A stretch of DNA of 22,010 bases from Actinomycetota bacterium (GTDB lineage Bacteria; Actinomycetota; Actinomycetes; Nanopelagicales; Nanopelagicaceae). Below the pieces are notes generated by a model. That model had not been told where the DNA came from. It did no database searches and saw only the letters and a list, made by a program, of their open reading frames with translations. The stretch is from positions 1 through 22,010 of the forward strand of contig CANCGX010000013.1 in the NCBI GenBank assembly GCA_947377725.1, written 5' to 3'. Shown in pieces: positions 13,050 to 20,880 of this stretch; the first letter of the stretch is position 1; every line of letters begins with the position of its first letter. The translations under genes were made by a program, and so were the position numbers.

Positions 13050-14180
13050 CTATCGGATGGAGACTAGCTTGCGGCTGAATTCTTCCAGACTCTTCAGGTT
13101 ATGTCCTGATACAACTTCGTGGATAAATGGTTCAGCGATGATCATTCCCATGGAGGTTGGGACATATCGGTCAGCATCCCCACGATGTGGATTCATCCAG
13201 ACAACTCTATGAGCAATGCGCGATAAGGCTTCCATAGATTTTGCCAAGGTCTCAGGATCGCCTCGATCTAGGCCATCAGAGCAGATAACAACAATCGAAC
13301 CACGTCCGACGCGTCCACGGCCCCACTTCTTTAGGAATGTATTGATGGCATCGCCGATGCGAGTACCACCTTCCCAATCCATGGCTTCGGTGCCGGCTAG
13401 CTCCATTGCCTGATCTGGGTTACGCCGTGAGAGTGATCGCGTTACACGGGTAAGACGTGTTCCAAAACAGAAGACTTCTACTTTCTGGTTTGCACTTCGC
13501 GCTGAGTATGCCAGTTGCAACAAATTCCTTGAGTAATCTGCCATCGAGCCTGAGATATCGAGAATGAAGACGATAGGGCGTAGCTTCTCCTTCTTCTTTG
13601 TAAAGTAGATCTCGCGGTTTTCACCCATTGCGCGCATGTTCTCGCGGACAATCTTTCGCATATTTAATTTCTTGCCCTTGCTTGTTGAAATCAAACGACG
13701 AGTTCTGCGAATGGGTGGATTAAGACGGATATTCGACATCATCTTGCGAAGTGCAGTGAGCTCTTGCGGAGTGCACTCGTTAAAGGCCTTATTTCGGAAG
13801 ATTTCATGGCTTGCTGCCATAAATCCCATCTTGGTGTCATCGCTGGAATTGCCCTGTTCGGTTCGTTCATTTTCGGGGATTTCAATAGTTGATGTTGTGC
13901 TTACTTGTGCGCGGAATTTCTTCTTGGCTTCACTAGCTTCTTCCTCCCAGTTATCAAAGAAGAAACGTTGGAAAATCTCGTTATAGATTGGAATATTTTC
14001 TTTTCGTCGCACCAGTGAAGTTCTGCCGCCCCAGTACACATCCATGACATCTGTTGCGTCAAGCACGGACACCGCATTGCAAAAGGTAATGACATCATCA
14101 GATCCGATGAGCATTCCATGTAAACGAAGTTCTTGGGCAAATTCAACAAAGAGTTCGTCAAAACCCTCAGTGAGAGGCAT
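13050..14180 (-). CDS. coxE: CoxE, VWA-domain CODH maturation protein
   Basis: 376 residues, the usual CoxE size. The C-terminal von Willebrand A domain carries a complete MIDAS: 'DISGSMADYS' (208-217), Thr273 in 'GGTRIGDA' and Asp302 in 'CSDGLDRGDPETL'. The N-terminal part ('GFDELFVEFAQELRLHGMLI' and 'DVYWGGRTSLVRR') matches the CoxE/VWA-containing family. In O. carboxidovorans, CoxE works with the AAA+ protein CoxD in copper insertion into the sulfurated Mo site of CODH. It overlaps coxD by 14 nt, so the pair is coupled, as expected for a MoxR-VWA partnership. Confidence 0.93.
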   Translation of the reverse strand: MPLTEGFDELFVEFAQELRLHGMLIGSDDVITFCNAVSVLDATDVMDVYWGGRTSLVRRKENIPIYNEIFQRFFFDNWEEEASEAKKKFRAQVSTTSTIEIPENERTEQGNSSDDTKMGFMAASHEIFRNKAFNECTPQELTALRKMMSNIRLNPPIRRTRRLISTSKGKKLNMRKIVRENMRAMGENREIYFTKKKEKLRPIVFILDISGSMADYSRNLLQLAYSARSANQKVEVFCFGTRLTRVTRSLSRRNPDQAMELAGTEAMDWEGGTRIGDAINTFLKKWGRGRVGRGSIVVICSDGLDRGDPETLAKSMEALSRIAHRVVWMNPHRGDADRYVPTSMGMIIAEPFIHEVVSGHNLKSLEEFSRKLVSIR

Positions 14181-15054
14181 CAGCGACTATCTCTGCAAGG
14201 TTGCCAGAGACATATTCCAGATCGTCACGTCCCTTGATAACAGCACCGAGTGTTTCAGCTGCATTTGTTTCAGTAAGGGTATGTGCACCGATTGCCCCAA
14301 GAGACTGAACCCAGTCGATGGTTTCAGCAACGCCAGGAGACTTCTCTAGATCCATCTCTCGGAGTTTGTTGACAGTCCCGACAACCTTTGATGCTAACTG
14401 TTCAGATACTCCCGGAACGCGAGATTTAACGATTTCAATCTCTTGCTCTGCCGCAGGGAAACCAATCCAATTATAGAGACAGCGGCGCTTGAGAGCATCA
14501 TGTAATTCGCGAGTGCGGTTTGAAGTCAAAATAACAATTGGGCGTGATGTTGCTGCGATGGTGCCGATTTCCGGGATAGTTATTTGGAAATCAGAGAGAA
14601 GTTCAAGTAAAAAAGCTTCAAATTCATCATCTGCACGGTCAACTTCATCGATGAGCAGGACGCACTGATCGCCAGCTTTGATTGCCTGAAGGAGTGGACG
14701 TTCGATAAGAAATTTGGACCCAAAAAGGTCATCAACAGATTTATTAGATATTTCATTTCCCGACATTGCGCGGATCTGAAGCATTTGGCGGGCGTAATCC
14801 CATTCATAGAGCGCTTGATTGGTATCGATACCTTCGTAACACTGTAATCGAATAAGAGTGCGCCCAAGAAGCTGCGAAATACTCTTTGCAAGTTCGGTCT
14901 TACCCACGCCGACCTCACCTTCGAGAAGGATTGGGCGACCAAGTTTCATCGAGATTAAAAGGGATGTTGCAAGACCGCGGTTGGCCACGTAACCGATAGA
15001 GCGGAGCTCTGAAGTTAATTCGTCAACGGTCAGCGAATCAAAAGAGGAGATCAT
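14167..15054 (-). CDS. coxD: CoxD, MoxR-type AAA+ ATPase for CODH active-site maturation
   Basis: 295 residues. Walker A is 'LEGEVGVGKTELAKS' (44-58), Walker B is 'CVLLIDEVDRADDEF' (131-145), sensor 1 is 'VILTSNRTRELHDALKRRC' (about 173-191), and the AAA lid follows. This is the MoxR branch, which pairs with VWA proteins. CoxD in O. carboxidovorans is needed for sulfuration and copper loading of the [CuSMoO2] cluster, probably by ATP-driven partial unfolding of apo-CODH. It lies 23 nt downstream of the 84-residue gene and overlaps coxE. It is cytoplasmic or loosely membrane-associated. Confidence 0.94.
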   Translation of the reverse strand: MISSFDSLTVDELTSELRSIGYVANRGLATSLLISMKLGRPILLEGEVGVGKTELAKSISQLLGRTLIRLQCYEGIDTNQALYEWDYARQMLQIRAMSGNEISNKSVDDLFGSKFLIERPLLQAIKAGDQCVLLIDEVDRADDEFEAFLLELLSDFQITIPEIGTIAATSRPIVILTSNRTRELHDALKRRCLYNWIGFPAAEQEIEIVKSRVPGVSEQLASKVVGTVNKLREMDLEKSPGVAETIDWVQSLGAIGAHTLTETNAAETLGAVIKGRDDLEYVSGNLAEIVADASH

Positions 15055-15077
15055 AAATTGCTGGTCAATTCGAAGCG

Positions 15078-15332
15078 TTACTTGATCTTATTTTCGGAGA
15101 CGAGAGCGCCAATCGATGCAGCGCCAAGCTTGCCATCACGTATGAGAGTTTCACGCCAAGCTGTCGCAAGAGTTTTTCCTTCTTCTTGAATAAATCCTTC
15201 GAAGGTAACTTCCTTCATATTACGGCAAGCCTTATTTGGATTGCACTCTTCATCAAGTTCTTCCATCTTCTCGCCCTGTGCTTGCCAAATTGAACTCAGT
15301 GCTTGACGTGCTAGATCGCTCTCAACTGACAT
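15078..15332 (-). CDS. Small unknown protein heading the coxDE operon
   Basis: 84 residues. The open frame continues upstream to 15521, but the ATG at 15332 has a near-perfect TTAGGAGG site 7 nt before it and avoids overlap with modA. The sequence MSVESDLARQALSSIWQAQG is followed by an acidic segment with two Cys ('EECNPNKACRNMKEV', Cys32 and Cys38) and a compact C-terminal half ('TLATAWRETLIRDGKLGAAS'). A CxxxxxC pair in an acidic loop could bind metal, which would suit a copper or sulfur carrier for CoxD/E, but this is inference. Family not recognised. It is the first gene of the minus-strand accessory operon and divergent from modA. Confidence 0.78.
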   Translation of the reverse strand: MSVESDLARQALSSIWQAQGEKMEELDEECNPNKACRNMKEVTFEGFIQEEGKTLATAWRETLIRDGKLGAASIGALVSENKIK

Positions 15333-15360
15333 TGCGGGCCTCCTAACTAGATGTGGATGA

Positions 15361-15366
15361 ATCATA
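15361..15366 (-). promoter_or_regulatory. Possible -10 element of the coxDE operon (minus strand)
   Basis: Minus-strand TATGAT (5 of 6 to TATAAT) would start RNA near 15354, giving a ~20-nt leader with the strong AGGAGG site of the 84-residue gene. No clear -35 box is seen. It faces the modA promoter in an 82-bp spacer. Confidence 0.35.
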
Positions 15367-15379
15367 TCAGCCAGCGTAT

Positions 15380-15407
15380 TTGGCGCTAGCCCAAAGGAGG
15401 GCATAAT
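15380..15407 (+). promoter_or_regulatory. modA promoter
   Basis: TTGGCG (15380-15385; 4 of 6 to TTGACA) and CATAAT (15402-15407; 5 of 6) are 16 bp apart and would start RNA at or just before the GTG at 15415. The GGAGG at 15396-15400 would then lie outside the mRNA. It overlaps an imperfect AGCG/CGCT repeat (15373-15387), a possible operator. Confidence 0.45.
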
Positions 15408-15414
15408 TACCGAT

Positions 15415-16191
15415 GTGAAGAGTATGTTTCGGCGATTGCTGCTAGAGAGAGTAGTTCTCGGCCTTTTCTTACTTGCTTTCTCCTTCTCGGCCATGCCACC
15501 CGCAACTGCCGCGGATGGCAAGTCCGTTAATGTCTTCGCTGCATCGAGCCTCCAAGTTCAATACACCGCTCTTGCAGAGAAATTTCAAGCTGCACATCCT
15601 GGCGTGAAAATTAATATTTCTTTTGGAGCCTCTGCAACCCTTGCAAATCAAATTGCCGCAGGCGCACCTGTCGATATCTTTGTCTCAGCAGATCAAGCAA
15701 GTATGGCAGTTGCAAAAACAGAGATTACAAATCCAACCGATTACGTTGTAAATCATGTTGTACTAGCAGTGCCAACTAATTCAACGATAAAAAACACTAG
15801 TGATCTCAATGGAAATGTGAAGTGGATTCAATGTGCACATACAGCTCCTTGTGGAATTGCAGCAGATCGTGCGCTAGCCGCTGAAGGAGGAGTCAAAAGC
15901 TCACCAGTTTCATATGAAGCTTCCGCTTCAAGCACACTGGCGAAGTTGTTAGCCGGAGCAGTAGATGCTGCAGTCGTTTTTAGGACTGATGTCATTGCTA
16001 ACAAGTCAAGGTTGCGTGCAATTGAATTTGCAAATTCGCAATCTGCTTCTTCCCAATATCAAATCGGTATCGCTAAGAGCGCGGTTACCAAGAAGAATCG
16101 TTGGGCAAATACATTTCTTGTCTATCTCAAGAGTTCATATATTCGCAAGGCGCTTTCAAAAGCTGGATTTCAAGTAGATTCACTGAAGTAA
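15415..16191 (+). CDS. modA: Molybdate ABC transporter substrate-binding protein ModA
   Basis: 258 residues from a GTG start; the alternative ATG at 15424 would remove only three residues. A Sec signal peptide is clear: basic 'FRRLLLER', a hydrophobic core at 12-25, and a probable cut after PPATA (about 32). The mature part shows the ModA pattern 'VNVFAASSLQVQYTALAEKF' (38-57), 'SFGASATLANQIAAGAPVDI' (69-88), 'YVVNHVVLAVP' and 'LAGAVDAAVVFRTDV'. ModA captures molybdate outside the cell and hands it to ModB. It lacks the lipobox Cys usual for Gram-positive binding proteins, so how it stays at the membrane is unclear. It is followed by modB after 35 nt. Confidence 0.9.
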   Translation: MKSMFRRLLLERVVLGLFLLAFSFSAMPPATAADGKSVNVFAASSLQVQYTALAEKFQAAHPGVKINISFGASATLANQIAAGAPVDIFVSADQASMAVAKTEITNPTDYVVNHVVLAVPTNSTIKNTSDLNGNVKWIQCAHTAPCGIAADRALAAEGGVKSSPVSYEASASSTLAKLLAGAVDAAVVFRTDVIANKSRLRAIEFANSQSASSQYQIGIAKSAVTKKNRWANTFLVYLKSSYIRKALSKAGFQVDSLK

Positions 16192-16214
16192 TCGCATACT
16201 TTTGATTCATTGGC

Positions 16215-16220
16215 TATGCT
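16215..16220 (+). promoter_or_regulatory. -10 element for leaderless modB
   Basis: TATGCT (TANNNT) ends 6 nt before the GTG at 16227; no Shine-Dalgarno site is present in the 35-nt gap after modA. It supports the GTG start and separate initiation of modB. Confidence 0.45.
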
Positions 16221-16226
16221 TGATCA

Positions 16227-17018
16227 GTGAATTCAAGAGGCGTAGATCCACTCTCGCGCATCTTTGCCTATCTAGCAATCTGCATTATCGCACTACCAAT
16301 TTTTGCTCTTGTCATTAAAGTCCCATGGTCAACGTTTTTCACAAGTCTTTCAAACGGTGATTCATTTACAGCCGTAAAACTTTCGCTTTGGACTTCGCTC
16401 TTATCAGCGGCAATTTCTCTGATTCTTGGAGTGCCTCTTGCGTGGTGGCTCGTTAAATCGAATTCAAAAGTGACCAGGTTTATTCGTCCACTCGTACTTG
16501 CACCTATCGCGCTTCCTCCTACTGTTGCAGGACTTGCACTGCTTGGCTTGCTAAGCCGCCACGGAGTTCTTGGTGAATATATTTATCACCAAACGGGCTG
16601 GCAGATGCCTTTTACAACGACAGCCGTTGTATTTACAGGGCTCTTTATTGGAATTCCATTTCTTGTACTTATTGCAGAATCAACCTTCGCGCAACTGCCC
16701 GAAGAAATTGAAGATGCGGCAATCGTTGATCGCGTTTCACGAAGTCAGCTACTTCGATTGATTGCCTTGCCACAGGCACGTAACGGAATCACAACAGGGT
16801 TGCTCTTGGCTTGGGCACGAATCTTGGGCGAATTTGGTGCCACCATGATGTTTGCAGGCTCCATGCCCGGCATAACTCAGACTTGGACGATCCAGATTTA
16901 CCAACAACTCGAGATAAGCCCAGATACCGCCTATGCCTTGAGTTTCTTAATGGTCGTCATCGCCATGGGCATCTTCGTACTTATTCGAAATCCTCTCAAA
17001 GATGCATTTCGTCGATAA
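16227..17018 (+). CDS. modB: Molybdate ABC transporter permease ModB
   Basis: 263 residues with a GTG start. It is a hydrophobic protein with about five to six membrane spans (first at about 12-30, then near 50-75, 85-108, 130-152, 190-212 and 237-256). The EAA loop that contacts the ATPase reads 'LPEEIEDAAIVDRVSRSQLL' followed by 'ALPQARNGITTGLLLAWARI', ending in 'GEFGATMMFAG', the typical ModB/CysT signature. It imports molybdate with ModA. No ATPase gene (modC) follows: moaC begins 17 nt downstream. The ATPase must be encoded elsewhere or borrowed from another transporter. Confidence 0.92.
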   Translation: MNSRGVDPLSRIFAYLAICIIALPIFALVIKVPWSTFFTSLSNGDSFTAVKLSLWTSLLSAAISLILGVPLAWWLVKSNSKVTRFIRPLVLAPIALPPTVAGLALLGLLSRHGVLGEYIYHQTGWQMPFTTTAVVFTGLFIGIPFLVLIAESTFAQLPEEIEDAAIVDRVSRSQLLRLIALPQARNGITTGLLLAWARILGEFGATMMFAGSMPGITQTWTIQIYQQLEISPDTAYALSFLMVVIAMGIFVLIRNPLKDAFRR

Positions 17019-17023
17019 GCGAT

Positions 17024-17029
17024 TAAGAT
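17024..17029 (+). promoter_or_regulatory. -10 element for leaderless moaC operon
   Basis: TAAGAT (TANNNT) ends 6 nt before the moaC ATG at 17036, in a 17-bp gap without a Shine-Dalgarno site. It would start the moaC-mogA-moaE-moaA transcript. Confidence 0.45.
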
Positions 17030-17035
17030 TCCTTC

Positions 17036-17509
17036 ATGACTGAAAAACTGACTCATATCAATGACCATGGCGAAGCGCACATGGTTGATGTCTCAGATCG
17101 TGACCGGGCAGTGCGAACAGCTACTGCATCAGGAAAAGTCATGCTTAGTAAAGAAGTACTCGCCCTGATCGCATCAGGCACAACCCCTAAAGGCGATGTA
17201 CTCGCAACGGCTCGCATCGCAGGAATTATGGGAGCAAAGAAGACTCCCGAGTTAATTCCACTCTGCCATCCAATCGCTATTTCAAGTGTAAACGTCGATA
17301 TTAATGTTGTTGAAGATGGAGTGGCAATACTTGCATCAGTAAAGATTGCAGATCGCACCGGAGTAGAAATGGAAGCGCTGACAGCTGTATCCATTGCTGC
17401 GCTAACTATTATTGACATGGTAAAAGCACTTGATCCTGGAGCGAAAATTGTTAATGTGCAGGTAGAAGAGAAGGATGGCGGTAGAAACGGACATTGGAAG
17501 CGCATATGA
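17036..17509 (+). CDS. moaC: Cyclic pyranopterin monophosphate synthase MoaC
   Basis: 157 residues, the standard MoaC length. With MoaA it converts GTP to cyclic pyranopterin monophosphate; MoaC performs the second step from the 3',8-cyclo intermediate. Motifs: 'HMVDVSDRDRAVRTATASG' (15-33), 'TPELIPLCHPI' (70-80), 'DRTGVEMEALTAVSIAALTI' (106-125), and the catalytic pair Asp127/Lys130 in 'DMVKALD'. It overlaps mogA by 4 nt (ATGA), first in a run of four overlapping cofactor genes. It supplies the pterin for the CODH cofactor. Confidence 0.95.
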   Translation: MTEKLTHINDHGEAHMVDVSDRDRAVRTATASGKVMLSKEVLALIASGTTPKGDVLATARIAGIMGAKKTPELIPLCHPIAISSVNVDINVVEDGVAILASVKIADRTGVEMEALTAVSIAALTIIDMVKALDPGAKIVNVQVEEKDGGRNGHWKRI

Positions 17510-17991
17510 AGCGTGCCGTAGTTATCACTGCCAGTAACCGAGCTTTTAACGGGATCTATGAAGATCGTTCAGGTCAGATTCTCCTGAAGGGTTTACAAGA
17601 CCTCGGATACGAGATCGATGCTGTGCAGATTCTTCCTGATCATCAAGGAATGATTGCATCAGCAATTCAAAGTGCGATTGAAAGCGACATTGATTTAGTA
17701 GTCACCACCGGTGGCACAGGTATTTCACCATTTGACATCACACCCGAGGCCACTTCTCCTCTGATAGAAAAAACCATGCCTGGCATTCTTGAAGCGCTAC
17801 GCGCGTATTCCCGCGAGAAGGTTCCGACTACCGATCTTTCTCGAGGCGTAGCTGGAGTAACCAAGAAATCGCTCATCATTAATCTTCCTGGTTCACCAGG
17901 CGGAGCTAAAGATGGTCTTGTAATTATTGAAAGACTTGCATCTCACATCCACGATCAATTGGCCGGACATGATCACAGCCCTGGTAACTGA
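17506..17991 (+). CDS. mogA: Molybdopterin adenylyltransferase (MogA/MoaB family)
   Basis: 161 residues from the ATG that overlaps the moaC stop; a start 12 nt further back is possible but less natural. The MoCF fold is marked by 'TTGGTGISPFD' (67-77), 'TPEAT' (79-83) and 'NLPGSPGGAKDGL' (126-138). The protein adenylylates molybdopterin before MoeA inserts molybdenum. MogA and MoaB are hard to separate by motif; either would fill this step, and no other candidate is present in the window. The end of the gene overlaps moaE by 23 nt. Confidence 0.9.
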   Translation: MKRAVVITASNRAFNGIYEDRSGQILLKGLQDLGYEIDAVQILPDHQGMIASAIQSAIESDIDLVVTTGGTGISPFDITPEATSPLIEKTMPGILEALRAYSREKVPTTDLSRGVAGVTKKSLIINLPGSPGGAKDGLVIIERLASHIHDQLAGHDHSPGN

Positions 17992-18382
17992 TCAGCCGAT
18001 AGCGATGCAGAGCCTCAGTGATTCTGTAAAGACTATCCAAGCAGGCGCTGTTGCAACTTTCTGTGGAGATGTCAGAGATAACGATGCAAATAAGGCCGTA
18101 ACTTCTCTTACCTACGAAATCCACCCAACCGCACAAAAAGTTATAGAAGAGATCTCCCATCGCATTGCATCTAAGCATGAAATCTTAGGAGCAGCGGTTG
18201 CTCACAGATATGGCCCAATACCGATTGGCGAGACTGCCTTCGCCGTTGTAGTCTCGGCAGTTCATCGTGGACCAGCTTTTGCTGCCTGCGAAGAAATCGT
18301 CACCACTGTGAAGGCAGAACTACCAATCTGGAAGTACCAAGTTTTTGCAGATGGAACTACCGAATGGGTGAATAGCGCATGA
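17969..18382 (+). CDS. moaE: Molybdopterin synthase catalytic subunit MoaE
   Basis: 137 residues from the ATG at 17969; the open frame begins earlier but those residues are only overlap with mogA. Motifs: 'GAVATFCGDVRD' (26-37), 'YEIHPTAQKVIEEI' (49-62), 'HRYGPIPIGE' (79-88), 'SAVHRGPAF' (96-104), Lys115 and 'PIWKYQ' (119-124; Lys122 in the active-site region). With thiocarboxylated MoaD it adds the two dithiolene sulfurs to form molybdopterin. The N-terminal overlap with mogA and the 4-nt overlap with moaA show tight coupling. Confidence 0.94.
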   Translation: MITALVTDQPIAMQSLSDSVKTIQAGAVATFCGDVRDNDANKAVTSLTYEIHPTAQKVIEEISHRIASKHEILGAAVAHRYGPIPIGETAFAVVVSAVHRGPAFAACEEIVTTVKAELPIWKYQVFADGTTEWVNSA

Positions 18383-19377
18383 CACAGTTGATTGACACCT
18401 TTGGCCGGGGCCATCGTGATCTACGTGTTTCACTTACCGATCGCTGTAATCTTCGCTGCACATATTGCATGCCTCACGATTTTGCTGCATGGTTACCATC
18501 GTCAGACCTTCTTACGACAGATGAACTCATTACGATTATTGAAGTCGCTGTTTCACAAGGCATCGATGAAATTCGCCTTACAGGAGGCGAACCAATGCTT
18601 CGGCCGGATATTGTTGAAATCGTTTCTCGAATTTCATCCATTGAAAATGCTCCAAAGCTATCCATGACGACAAACGGCTTGGCCCTTGCCAAGCTTGCAA
18701 AGCCACTAGTTGATGCTGGACTTCGACGTATCAATATCAGCCTTGATACTTTGGAAAAAGATGTTTTTAAGAAGATGACTCATCGCGATCGTATCGAAGA
18801 TGTATTCGCTGGAATCGCAGCAGCCAAGGAAGCTGGACTATTTCCTGTAAAAATTAACACCGTTTTACTGCGTGGGATAAATGATGGCGAAGCTGTATCG
18901 CTCCTTAAATGGGCACTCACCGAAGGGCTCAACCTTCGTTTTATCGAACAGATGCCACTGGATGCTGGTGGAATTTGGAACCGCGATCAACTCATTACAG
19001 CTGATGATATTTTTGCACAGCTCTCGGCGTATTACGAACTTACCCCTGTTGAAGATCGTGGTTCAGCGCCAGCAGAAGAATTTCTTGTTAATGGTGGACC
19101 TGCAACTGTCGGAATTATCGGAAGCGTTAGCCGTCCATTCTGTGGGGCTTGCGATCGCATTCGGATTACATCTGACGGTCAACTTCGCTCTTGCTTATTT
19201 TCAATGACTGAAACAGATCTTCGTTCAATTTTACGCTCTGATTTAACTTCCGAAGCAAAAAATGAAGCGCTCATTTCGATGTTCCACTCAACAGTGAAAG
19301 CAAAACTTCCAGGTCATGGAATTAATGATCCAAGTTTCATTCAACCAACTCGCCCAATGTCCGCAATCGGCGGTTAA
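18379..19377 (+). CDS. moaA: GTP 3',8-cyclase MoaA (radical SAM)
   Basis: 332 residues. The radical-SAM cluster is Cys23, Cys27 and Cys30 ('DRCNLRCTYCMP'), with SAM-binding GGEP at 69-72. The C-terminal substrate cluster is Cys255, Cys258 and Cys272 ('FCGACDRIRITSDGQLRSCL'), and the protein ends in the conserved GG tail ('MSAIGG') that reaches into the active site. It begins molybdenum cofactor synthesis from GTP. It overlaps moaE by 4 nt and closes the moaC operon; moeZ follows 37 nt later with its own promoter. Confidence 0.96.
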   Translation: MTQLIDTFGRGHRDLRVSLTDRCNLRCTYCMPHDFAAWLPSSDLLTTDELITIIEVAVSQGIDEIRLTGGEPMLRPDIVEIVSRISSIENAPKLSMTTNGLALAKLAKPLVDAGLRRINISLDTLEKDVFKKMTHRDRIEDVFAGIAAAKEAGLFPVKINTVLLRGINDGEAVSLLKWALTEGLNLRFIEQMPLDAGGIWNRDQLITADDIFAQLSAYYELTPVEDRGSAPAEEFLVNGGPATVGIIGSVSRPFCGACDRIRITSDGQLRSCLFSMTETDLRSILRSDLTSEAKNEALISMFHSTVKAKLPGHGINDPSFIQPTRPMSAIGG

Positions 19378-19400
19378 GGAACAGCCGTACATTTAGATTG

Positions 19401-19406
19401 GATAAT
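19401..19406 (+). promoter_or_regulatory. -10 element for moeZ
   Basis: GATAAT (5 of 6 to TATAAT) lies 8 nt before the GTG at 19415 but only 2 nt before the in-frame TTG at 19409. A transcript from here would make GTG the first usable start, deciding the start of moeZ. Confidence 0.4.
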
Positions 19407-19414
19407 CCTTGCTC

Positions 19415-20560
19415 GTGAATAAGAGAGAGCTTTCCGAGAGTGAGCGCCTCCGCTATGGACGCCATCTCGTGCTTCCGAAGATTGGCGAGGAAGGTCAACT
19501 TCGACTCAAGGAAGCAAAGGTTCTCTGCATCGGTGCAGGAGGGCTAGGTTCTCCCGTTCTGATGTATCTCGCAGCTGCCGGCGTCGGAGAGATTGGGGTC
19601 GTCGACTTTGACCTAGTCGATCAATCAAATTTACAACGACAGATTATCCATCGCGAAAGTGATATCGGGACTCCAAAGATTGAGAGCGCCGCTCAATTTA
19701 TACATGCACTGAACTCGCAGACGAAAATAAATCTCTATCCGGATGGCCTTAAAGTCGAGAACGCCTTAGAAATAATACAAAGTTATGATCTCGTTGTCGA
19801 TGCAACAGATAATTTCGCTACTCGATACCTCATAAATGATGCCTGCTACTTGGCAAAGAAGCCATGCATTTGGGGATCGGTCTATCGCTTTGATGGCCAG
19901 GTCTCAATCTTCTGCGCCCCAGAAGGGCCTTGCTATCGTTGCTTGCATCCCGAACCACCAGCCAAAGAGTTAGCGCCTAATTGTGCTACCGGAGGAGTTT
20001 TTGGATCGCTCTGCGGAACAATTGGGTCCTTACAAGCGACAGAAGTAATTAAATTGATCACTGGCGTGGGATTGCCACTTATTGGTTCACTCCTTACCTA
20101 TGACGCCCTGAGTGCAGAGACAGAGTTGGTTCATATAAATCCGAACCCCGATTGTGTGCTTTGCGGGGATCGGCCAACGCAGCAGAAACTTCTCGCTGAT
20201 TATGATTCATTCTGTTCAATCTCTCTCTTCAATCTCCAAGATGGCTCGATAGCGGAAATCTATGCCCCTGATCTCTCAGCGATGAAGAACTCAGCAACTG
20301 AATTTCAACTCATTGATGTACGCGAAGTAGAAGAGTGGAATCTTGGCTTTATCGATGGCGCATTGCTAATTCCACAAGGAGAAATCTTCGACGGTTCTGC
20401 ATTCGTAAAAATCTCCCATGACCGTCCCGTCGTCTTGTACTGTCAATCAGGAGTGCGTTCAATAAATTGCGCACAAGCTTTATTACACGCCGGCTACTCT
20501 CAAGTGGTTTCCTTGGCCGGGGGCTTTCAGGCTTGGGATCAGTTCACACTCCATGTTTGA
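19415..20560 (+). CDS. moeZ: MoeB-rhodanese fusion (MoeZ-type) activating MoaD
   Basis: 381 residues from the GTG; a TTG two codons earlier is the alternative start. The N-terminal ThiF/MoeB domain has the ATP loop GAGGLG (40-45), 'DFDLVDQSNLQRQ' (65-77) and zinc-binding pairs at Cys173/Cys176 and Cys247/Cys250. A candidate adduct Cys lies in 'NCATGGVFG'. Residues about 275-381 form a rhodanese domain with active-site Cys343 in 'YCQSGVRS'. The protein adenylates the GG terminus of MoaD and transfers sulfur to it. MoeZ-type fusions are usual in actinobacteria and can also serve thiamine or other sulfur carriers. It converges with moaD, its likely partner. Confidence 0.92.
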   Translation: MNKRELSESERLRYGRHLVLPKIGEEGQLRLKEAKVLCIGAGGLGSPVLMYLAAAGVGEIGVVDFDLVDQSNLQRQIIHRESDIGTPKIESAAQFIHALNSQTKINLYPDGLKVENALEIIQSYDLVVDATDNFATRYLINDACYLAKKPCIWGSVYRFDGQVSIFCAPEGPCYRCLHPEPPAKELAPNCATGGVFGSLCGTIGSLQATEVIKLITGVGLPLIGSLLTYDALSAETELVHINPNPDCVLCGDRPTQQKLLADYDSFCSISLFNLQDGSIAEIYAPDLSAMKNSATEFQLIDVREVEEWNLGFIDGALLIPQGEIFDGSAFVKISHDRPVVLYCQSGVRSINCAQALLHAGYSQVVSLAGGFQAWDQFTLHV

Positions 20561-20631
20561 CAGCGCCCTCGCACATTTTCGCACCAAACGTCATCCATCG
20601 AGTTAGACCGTTGGCTGCAATGTGTGGCTAA

Positions 20632-20868
20632 TTAACCGCCAGCAAAGCGAGGAAGAACATCGACCTGATCTTCCGGTGTTAGCTTGGCCGAGTGGTCTTG
20701 ACACGAAGTTCCATTCAACAGGTACGAACAGAGTGGAAGTACCGCGCGAAGTTTCTGATGGGTATTCTCAAGGCTTGTTATCAAGGAACCAAGGTCTGTT
20801 GAATCAATGTCGAGCCGCGCGCTTCCAGCCGCATCCCTTGCCGCTGCGTAAAAATGAACCCTAGCCAT
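20632..20868 (-). CDS. moaD: Molybdopterin synthase sulfur-carrier subunit MoaD
   Basis: 78 residues. Beta-grasp start 'ARVHFYAAARDAAG' (2-15) and end 'EDQVDVLPRFAGG', with the terminal GG (77-78) that is thiocarboxylated by MoeZ and donates sulfur through MoaE. A Cys pair (47 and 56) lies in the middle. It is encoded alone on the minus strand rather than beside moaE. It has a -10-like TATCCT 6 nt before its ATG. A stretch on the + strand inside this gene looks like a tRNA D-arm by chance. The 71-bp gap to moeZ holds no further gene. Confidence 0.88.
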   Translation of the reverse strand: MARVHFYAAARDAAGSARLDIDSTDLGSLITSLENTHQKLRAVLPLCSYLLNGTSCQDHSAKLTPEDQVDVLPRFAGG

Positions 20869-20874
20869 AGCTTA

Positions 20875-20880
20875 AGGATA
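20875..20880 (-). promoter_or_regulatory. -10 element for leaderless moaD (minus strand)
   Basis: Minus-strand TATCCT (TANNNT) ends 6 nt before the moaD ATG at 20868, with no Shine-Dalgarno site. It is divergent from the MOSC gene 186 bp away. Confidence 0.45.

Noticed and set aside
15333..15521. Longer N-terminus for the 84-residue protein
   Set aside because: The extension overlaps modA on the other strand, while the ATG at 15332 has a near-perfect ribosome site.
20685..20705. tRNA D-arm-like GGCCGAGTGGTC on the + strand
   Set aside because: It lies inside moaD, and no acceptor or T-arm follows; chance similarity.
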